Shown here: in pieces, positions 7,558 to 11,452 of the stretch
Numbering within the stretch: the first letter of the stretch is position 1
How the letters are laid out: the number at the start of each line of letters is the position of its first letter
Origin: Armatimonadota bacterium
Lineage (GTDB): Bacteria; Armatimonadota; UBA5829
DNA length: 11,452 bases
Direction of reading: 5' to 3'
Assembly (NCBI GenBank): GCA_026415535.1
Contig: JAOAGX010000044.1
Coordinates: 1-11,452, forward strand
Notes under the pieces: model-generated
What the model saw: only the letters and a program-made list of their open reading frames with translations
The model's database searches: none
What the model was told of the DNA's origin: nothing
Translations under genes and position numbers: made by a program

Positions 7558-8796
7558 ATGCAAGACAGAAGAGTTGTAATAACCGGTTTAGGAGCCGTCA
7601 CGCCGCTGGGCAATACGGTTGAGGAATACTGGGAGGCTGTGAAACAGGGCCGAAATGGGGTGGGTCCTATTACGCACTTTGACGCTTCGCAGCACTCGAC
7701 TCGTATCGCCGCGGAGGTCAAGAATTTTGACGTCACCCGGTTCGTTGACGCCAAGGAGGCGCGTCGGATGGACATGTTTGTACAATATGCCATGGCAGCG
7801 GCGAAGATGGCACTTTCGGACAGTGGTCTGACGATTAACGAGCATAACGCCACGAGTATTGGAGTTCTGATTGGGTCCGGCATCGGTGGCGTAGAGACTT
7901 GGGAGACAAACGATCTCGCGTTGATCAACCATGGTCCGCGGCGGGTGAGCCCTTTCTTCGTTCCGATGCTGATAGCGAATATGGCTAGTGGTCTAATTGC
8001 GATTCATACTGGTGCTAAGGGGCCCAACATGGCTGTCGTAACAGCTTGTGCGACAGCTGGTCACTCCATCGGAGAGGCCTGGCACGTAATCAAGCGGGGG
8101 GATGCCGACGCGATGCTCGCGGGCGGCTCCGAAGCCGCTATTCGGCCGCTCTCATACGCAGGTTTTTGCTCGATGAAGGCGGTAACGACTCGCAACGATG
8201 ATCCCGAGCACGCTAGCCGACCGTTCGACAAAGATCGTGATGGCTTTGTAATGGGCGAGGGATCAGGCGTTCTGATATTGGAAGATTTGGAGCATGCCAA
8301 GAAGCGCGGTGCCAAGATATATGCGGAGCTGGTAGGATACGGACTTTCGGCTGACGCCTACGACATGGTTGCCATCGACGCTGATGGTGCGGCGCGCAGC
8401 ATGAAGAATGCGCTGCGAAGTGCTGGCATCGGGCCCGAGAAGATCGATTACATCAATGCGCACGGCACGTCTACTCCCATAGGTGATCCTGAGGAGACAA
8501 AGGCGATAAAGATGGCTCTCGGCGATCACGCCAAAAAAGTCGCTGTTAGCTCTACCAAGTCGATGATAGGCCACCTTTTGGGTGCGGCGGGGGCAGTAGA
8601 GAGTATCGTGTGTATAAAGGCCATTACCGACGGCGTTATACCTCCGACCCGGAATCTTTTCGAGCCGGACCCGGAGTGCGATCTTGACTACGTTCCGCAT
8701 ACTGCGCGGGAGGCTAAGGTCGACTATGCTATGAACAATTCGTTCGGCTTCGGTGGTCAAAACGCCACGCTTATTTTTCGCCGGTTCGAGGACTAG
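7558..8796 (+). CDS. fabF: 3-ketoacyl-ACP synthase II
   Basis: Condenses acyl-ACP with malonyl-ACP in the elongation cycle. The 412 residues are the family length. The catalytic set is complete: Cys164 in VVTACATAGHSIGEA, His302 in NAHGTSTPIGDPEE, Lys334 and His339 in SSTKSMIGHLLGAAGA. The C-terminal loop reads NNSFGFGGQN, with Gln where E. coli has Thr. A second active-site loop departs from the usual form: residues 264-279 read SADAYDMVAIDADGAA, where E. coli FabF has DAYHMTSPPENGAGAA (recall), so the His and Pro are missing and the loop is about two residues shorter. GAGGGG lies just before the ATG. A hairpin repeat follows the stop codon. Confidence 0.95.
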   Translation: MQDRRVVITGLGAVTPLGNTVEEYWEAVKQGRNGVGPITHFDASQHSTRIAAEVKNFDVTRFVDAKEARRMDMFVQYAMAAAKMALSDSGLTINEHNATSIGVLIGSGIGGVETWETNDLALINHGPRRVSPFFVPMLIANMASGLIAIHTGAKGPNMAVVTACATAGHSIGEAWHVIKRGDADAMLAGGSEAAIRPLSYAGFCSMKAVTTRNDDPEHASRPFDKDRDGFVMGEGSGVLILEDLEHAKKRGAKIYAELVGYGLSADAYDMVAIDADGAARSMKNALRSAGIGPEKIDYINAHGTSTPIGDPEETKAIKMALGDHAKKVAVSSTKSMIGHLLGAAGAVESIVCIKAITDGVIPPTRNLFEPDPECDLDYVPHTAREAKVDYAMNNSFGFGGQNATLIFRRFED

Positions 8797-8850
8797 AGGG
8801 TTTGATGGTCTGATGGCTTGGAACCATCAAACCATCAAACTCTCAGACCA
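8796..8850. repeat. Multi-register inverted repeat after fabF
   Basis: GGTTTGATGGT (8799-8809) and ACCATCAAACC (8823-8833) form a perfect 11-bp stem around a 13-base loop. The left arm can instead pair with CCATCAAACTCTC (8832-8844): 13 bp with one G:T, using GAGGGTTTGATGG from 8796. TGGTCTGA (8806-8813) can also pair with TCAGACCA (8843-8850). The DNA is built from short units TTTGATGG and TCTGATGG and their complements. The left arm begins at the last base of the fabF stop codon. No T-run follows, so a rho-independent terminator is not clear. It lies 8 bases before the ribosome site of the next gene. Confidence 0.85.
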
Positions 8851-8857
8851 TAAGACC

Positions 8858-8864
8858 GGAGGTG
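8858..8864 (+). promoter_or_regulatory. Ribosome binding site setting the GTG start of the aminotransferase
   Basis: GGAGGTG, with its GGAGG core 6 bases from GTG at 8869, supports that start codon over downstream alternatives. Confidence 0.8.
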
Positions 8865-8868
8865 TAAG

Positions 8869-10062
8869 GTGTTTATTTCACAACGAGCGAAGAGAATTGC
8901 TCCGTCACCGACCCTTGCAGCGTCAGCCAAGGCGAAGCAGATGCAGGCCGAGGGAATCGACGTTGTAAACTTCGGCGCGGGCGAACCGGACTTTGACACA
9001 CCACAGCACATCAAGGACGCCGCTATAAAGTCGCTACTTTCGGGGTTCACCAAGTATACTCCAACCTCGGGCACGCCCGACCTGAAAAAAGCAATCTGTG
9101 CCAAGCTCGCACGAGACAATGGGTTGGAGTATGAACCGTCGAACGTGATTGTCTCCCTAGGAGCCAAGCACTCAATATACAACGCGGTTTTGGCAACGGT
9201 TGAAGCTGGTGACGAAGTAATAATCCTCTCCCCGTATTGGGTCAGCTATCCAGAAATCGTGGGGCTTGCGGACGCCAAACCGGTATATGTTGAGACTGAC
9301 GAGTCTACCGGTTTCACTGCTTCCGTCGACCAAATTCGGGAGGCGGTTACGCCTAGGACTCGAATGCTCATTCTCAACAGTCCGTCGAATCCGACTGGCG
9401 GGGTTTACGATCGCAAGCAGATCGAGCAGATCGCCGAGCTAGCGGTCGAAAAAGGCTTCTACGTTCTGTCTGACGAGATTTACGAGAAGATCATATATGA
9501 TGGTAGGGAGCACGTCTCGATTGCGTCTTTGGGCCCCGAGATCAGGAAACTCACCATAACCGTTAACGGTTTTTCGAAGGCTTATTCGATGACTGGATGG
9601 CGGCTAGGATACGCGGCGGCCGAAAAAGAGATAGTTGCGGCTATGGACGCTATCCAGAGCCACAGCGCATCGAACATGGTCAGCTTTACTATGCCTGCTG
9701 CGGTTGCGGCGCTTGAGGGACCGCAGGATGTGGTTGACAATATGGTCGCGGAGTTCGACCGCCGGCGCAGATACGTGGTCGACCGACTCAACTCAATCGA
9801 GGGCATTTCTTGTGCGACTCCAGGCGGGGCTTTCTACGTTTTTCCAAACGTGTCCGGGCTATACGGTCGCAGTTTCGGAGGCAAGAAGATAGACGGTTCA
9901 GCTGCGTTTGAAGAGTTCGCTTTGGACGAAGCGAAGATAGCCCTTGTCGCAGGGCATGGCTTCGGCGCTGACAAGTACGTCCGTCTGTCATACGCAACCT
10001 CGATGGCTAACATCGAGAAAGGTCTCGACCGGTTGGAAGAGGCGGTGAAAAAGCTTACCTAA
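8869..10062 (+). CDS. Class I/II aminotransferase, aspartate aminotransferase-like (subgroup Ib)
   Basis: A PLP-dependent aminotransferase of 397 residues, most like the bacterial Ib aspartate aminotransferases, some of which also act on prephenate. The features are NFGAGEPDFDTP (34-45) at the substrate-entry strand, Asn174 in NSPSNPTGG, Asp202 and Tyr205 in SDEIYE, the PLP lysine Lys237 in NGFSKAYSMTGWRLGYA, and the carboxylate-binding Arg372 in YVRLSYA. It begins with GTG behind a strong ribosome site. Its position between fabF and rnc is not part of the usual lipid cluster, and no direct link to fatty acid synthesis is evident. The stop codon is followed at once by a palindromic repeat cluster. 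Exact substrate (aspartate, prephenate or both) cannot be settled by eye. Confidence 0.9.
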   Translation: MFISQRAKRIAPSPTLAASAKAKQMQAEGIDVVNFGAGEPDFDTPQHIKDAAIKSLLSGFTKYTPTSGTPDLKKAICAKLARDNGLEYEPSNVIVSLGAKHSIYNAVLATVEAGDEVIILSPYWVSYPEIVGLADAKPVYVETDESTGFTASVDQIREAVTPRTRMLILNSPSNPTGGVYDRKQIEQIAELAVEKGFYVLSDEIYEKIIYDGREHVSIASLGPEIRKLTITVNGFSKAYSMTGWRLGYAAAEKEIVAAMDAIQSHSASNMVSFTMPAAVAALEGPQDVVDNMVAEFDRRRRYVVDRLNSIEGISCATPGGAFYVFPNVSGLYGRSFGGKKIDGSAAFEEFALDEAKIALVAGHGFGADKYVRLSYATSMANIEKGLDRLEEAVKKLT

Positions 10063-10180
10063 CCTCCTTGCTTACGGGGAGGAGCTTTTGCGGAGGCCGA
10101 TTTTGCCTTCCCTCTTTCAAGAAGGGTGATGATAAAAGGTTAGCTCATATTCTCTCCCCATTGCAGGAGGAAGTCTCGCA
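10063..10180. repeat. Degenerate palindromic repeat cluster, relative of the fabD insert
   Basis: The repeat begins at the base after the aminotransferase stop. Inverted pairs include CCTCC...GGAGG (10064-10083 region), CCCT...AGGG within CCTTCCCTCTTTCAAGAAGG (10106-10125), and CTCC...GGAG around ATTGCA (10154-10169). In the same order as the fabD insert it has TTTTGC, GGAG, GCCG (10096-10099), CCTTC...GAAGG, ATAAAAGGT (10132-10140), TCTCCCC (10153-10159) and GGAGGAAGTCTCGCA (10166-10180). The last differs from the fabD copy at two of 15 bases. It is probably another, diverged member of the same non-coding repeat family. It occupies the first third of the 386-base gap before rnc and may also affect 3' end formation (inference). 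Confidence 0.65.
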
Positions 10181-10236
10181 TGTGGTGCCTGACATAATTA
10201 GGCGCGTGGTGCGGTTTCATACCAACGGCGGGATAG

Positions 10237-10401
10237 CCCATATCATTAGGTATCGAGTACCTATGCGTAGTAAAGATTCGTGTTCCGGTCGACCGTCCGA
10301 GCAATTCAGAAAAAGACAAGCTACTTGCGTGGTTCGACAAGGCCCACCTCGAACGATACCTTAGATCTGGCAAACTAGTCATTCTAGGCCCTTGGCTGTG
10401 A
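10237..10401 (+). other. Start-less, coding-like open frame (possible gene remnant)
   Basis: After a TAG at 10234-10236, this frame stays open for 54 codons to TGA at 10399-10401. Its second half reads like protein: VKIRVPVDRPSNSEKDK, then LLAWFDKAHLERYLRSGKL and VILGPWL. There is no ATG, GTG or TTG in the frame before the plausible part, and no ribosome site. It may be the tail of a decayed gene whose 5' end was lost or frameshifted. The overlapping frame from 10068 to 10364 looks less protein-like, runs through the repeat cluster and would need a TTG with no good ribosome site. I do not recognise the family. Chance is a real alternative for a frame of this length. Confidence 0.3.
10247..10263. 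promoter_or_regulatory. Perfect short palindrome upstream of rnc
   Basis: TAGGTA-TCGAG-TACCTA has perfect 6-base arms and a 5-base spacer, an operator-like shape about 190 bases before rnc. No regulator gene is in the window to link to it, and it lies within the start-less open frame, so function is uncertain. Confidence 0.3.
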
Positions 10402-10448
10402 AAATAGCGAATAGAATTTCGCAAACATACCGCTCAGGGTCTTGACGT

Positions 10449-11177
10449 TTGAGAACTAATCTGCTCGACATGCCGCTGGACAAACGAACGCTTCAGAAAA
10501 TTGTCCGCAAGCTGCAGGTAGACATATCCGACTTGACATTGCTGCAGCAAGCCCTCACACACAAGTCATATTTGGGCGAGGCAGTGGAGGCGATGTCCAA
10601 TGAGCGTCTTGAGTTCCTTGGCGACTCAGTTTTGGGTATGGTTGTTGCGGAGTACCTGTTCACACAATTCCCCGACCGCGCCGAGGGCGATCTTGCGAAG
10701 GCCAAGGCGGTAGCGGTTAGCGAGCCTGTCCTGGCCGAAAGTGCGAAGAACTTGGGCCTTCCTGATATGATTTTGATGAGCGCGGGCGAGGAGGCGAGTG
10801 GAGGCCGCAAGCGCCTGTCGATCCTAGCTGATGCGTTCGAAGCGCTGGTAGCCGTTGTTTACCTTGATTGCGGGCTTGAGGCCGCGCGGCAGTTCATACT
10901 GCGGGCCCTCGAATCAATCCTGATCGATATTGAGCGCAAGGAGCACATTCGCGACTACAAAACCCTTCTTCAAGAGCACACACAAAGCATTCACAAGAAG
11001 GCGCCGCGTTATGTGGTCATCGAGGAGAAGGGTGCGGACCACGACAAGACATTCACGATAGAGGCCAGACTCGACGAGAGAATTCTCGGCCGCGGCGAGG
11101 GCAAAAGTAAAAAGCAGGCTGAACAGGCTGCCGCACTCGAAGCGCTTCATAGTTTGGACAAGTGGCCGGCTGACTAG
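10449..11177 (+). CDS. rnc: Ribonuclease III
   Basis: Cleaves double-stranded RNA in rRNA and mRNA maturation. The 242 residues hold an N-terminal nuclease domain and a C-terminal double-stranded RNA-binding domain. The signature NERLEFLGDSVLG (51-63) carries Glu52, Glu55 and Asp59; Asp128 and Glu131 in LADAFEAL complete the metal site (E. coli E38, E41, D45, D114, E117). The dsRBD runs from about 169 to 237, ending with GKSKKQAEQAAALEAL. The start is uncertain: TTG 10449 has an AGGG upstream, while ATG 10470 (seven residues later) has no visible ribosome site. rnc near acpP is standard in Gram-positive-type genomes, though here an aminotransferase gene and a repeat-rich gap intervene, and no smc or ftsY follows. 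Confidence 0.95.
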   Translation: MRTNLLDMPLDKRTLQKIVRKLQVDISDLTLLQQALTHKSYLGEAVEAMSNERLEFLGDSVLGMVVAEYLFTQFPDRAEGDLAKAKAVAVSEPVLAESAKNLGLPDMILMSAGEEASGGRKRLSILADAFEALVAVVYLDCGLEAARQFILRALESILIDIERKEHIRDYKTLLQEHTQSIHKKAPRYVVIEEKGADHDKTFTIEARLDERILGRGEGKSKKQAEQAAALEALHSLDKWPAD

Positions 11178-11256
11178 CGGCAACGTTTTCGAGAGAGAAT
11201 AAGGCTGCCTATAGTCGTGCGGGAGAGCAGAGCTTGGCATTAGCTTCACCTTGCTT

Positions 11257-11373
11257 ATGTACGGCGAGCGTGATGTGGAAGACGAAGCTCCTGGTAAGAC
11301 CAACACCCTCAATGTTTACGTTAGAACTGATTTAATTTGGCAAGCAATCCGTCAGCGTGAGGTGGAAGAGTGA
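11257..11373 (+). CDS. Small unrecognised ORF overlapping the mtnP start
   Basis: A 38-residue open frame, MYGERDVEDEAPGKTNTL then NVYVRTDLIWQAIRQREVEE, ending in a TGA that overlaps the GTG start of the next gene (GTGA), an arrangement usual for coupled genes. The frame is open further back to the TAG at 11212-11214, and the upstream codons also look protein-like (AELGISFTLL). The true start could therefore be a non-ATG codon such as TTG 11251, or the 5' part may be lost. ATG 11257 has no clear ribosome site; GGGAGAGCAGAG at 11221-11232 is too far away. The product is soluble, rich in charged residues and without a motif I recognise. It may be a genuine small protein or the tail of a decayed gene. 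Confidence 0.4.
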   Translation: MYGERDVEDEAPGKTNTLNVYVRTDLIWQAIRQREVEE

Positions 11374-11452
11374 CTGAGCACATGGCAGAGATAGGCGTGT
11401 TTGGAGGATCGGGTTTTTATTCTCTTATGGATGATTTCGAGGAGGTCAAAGT
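11370..11452 (+). CDS. mtnP: S-methyl-5'-thioadenosine phosphorylase, 5' fragment
   Basis: Only the first 27 codons are present before the window ends. The product would phosphorolyse methylthioadenosine to adenine and methylthioribose-1-phosphate in methionine salvage. The call rests on AEIGVFGGSGFYSLMDDFEE: a short beta strand followed by the phosphate-binding GGSGFY loop near the N-terminus, characteristic of MTA phosphorylases within the purine nucleoside phosphorylase family. GTG 11370 is preferred because GAGGTGG (11359-11365) lies four bases upstream; ATG 11382 is in frame but lacks a ribosome site. It overlaps the stop of the small upstream ORF by three bases. A related nucleoside phosphorylase cannot be excluded from so short a piece. 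Confidence 0.8.
   Translation, partial: MTEHMAEIGVFGGSGFYSLMDDFEEVK

Noticed and set aside
10247..10263. FapR operator
   Set aside because: The palindrome only loosely recalls the FapR site, is nowhere near plsX or fabH, and no fapR gene is in the window.
10068..10364. 98-codon + strand open frame before rnc
   Set aside because: Begins at a TTG without a ribosome site, runs through the palindromic repeat cluster and has low-complexity, Arg/Cys-rich composition with no recognisable motif.
1..11452. tRNA, rRNA, CRISPR array, transposase or prophage genes
   Set aside because: Read through both strands by eye. No cloverleaf-like tRNA, regularly spaced direct repeats or mobile-element proteins were recognised.

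Overview
The window is a gene-dense stretch of a bacterial chromosome of moderate G+C. All twelve confident genes and the partial gene at the right edge are on the + strand. The order is pta, ackA, yceD (DUF177), rpmF, plsX, fabH, fabD, fabG, acpP, fabF, an aspartate-type aminotransferase gene, rnc, and the first 27 codons of an S-methyl-5'-thioadenosine phosphorylase gene. An ackA / DUF177 / rpmF / plsX / fab / acpP / rnc order is typical of Firmicutes and related Terrabacteria. The absence of fapR, the intergenic repeat types and the protein style would also fit a deep-branching phylum such as Armatimonadota or Chloroflexota. That taxonomic guess comes from gene order and recall, not from a search.

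Layout. Positions 10-2271 hold the acetate node (Pta and AckA, interconverting acetyl-CoA, acetyl-phosphate and acetate). Positions 2423-3166 hold a YceD-family protein directly abutting ribosomal protein L32. Positions 3348-8796 are the fatty-acid and phospholipid block: PlsX makes acyl-phosphate, FabH starts chains, FabD makes malonyl-ACP, FabG reduces 3-ketoacyl-ACP, AcpP is the carrier and FabF elongates. No dehydratase (fabZ), enoyl reductase or acetyl-CoA carboxylase gene is in the window. Positions 8869-10062 encode the aminotransferase. A 386-base gap at 10063-10448 holds degenerate palindromic repeats, a short perfect palindrome and a start-less coding-like remnant. RNase III follows at 10449-11177, then a small unrecognised ORF overlapping the mtnP start.

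The metabolism is ordinary. The notable part is repeat biology. FabD carries about 47 extra residues just before its catalytic Ser elbow. The DNA encoding them is a palindromic, intergenic-type repeat. It shares an ordered series of sequence blocks with the repeat cluster between the aminotransferase gene and rnc. This looks like an in-frame insertion of a small non-autonomous element into an essential gene, analogous to Rickettsia palindromic elements. Two further inverted repeats of different families lie between rpmF and plsX and between fabF and the aminotransferase gene. No RNA genes, CRISPR arrays, transposases or phage genes were seen.
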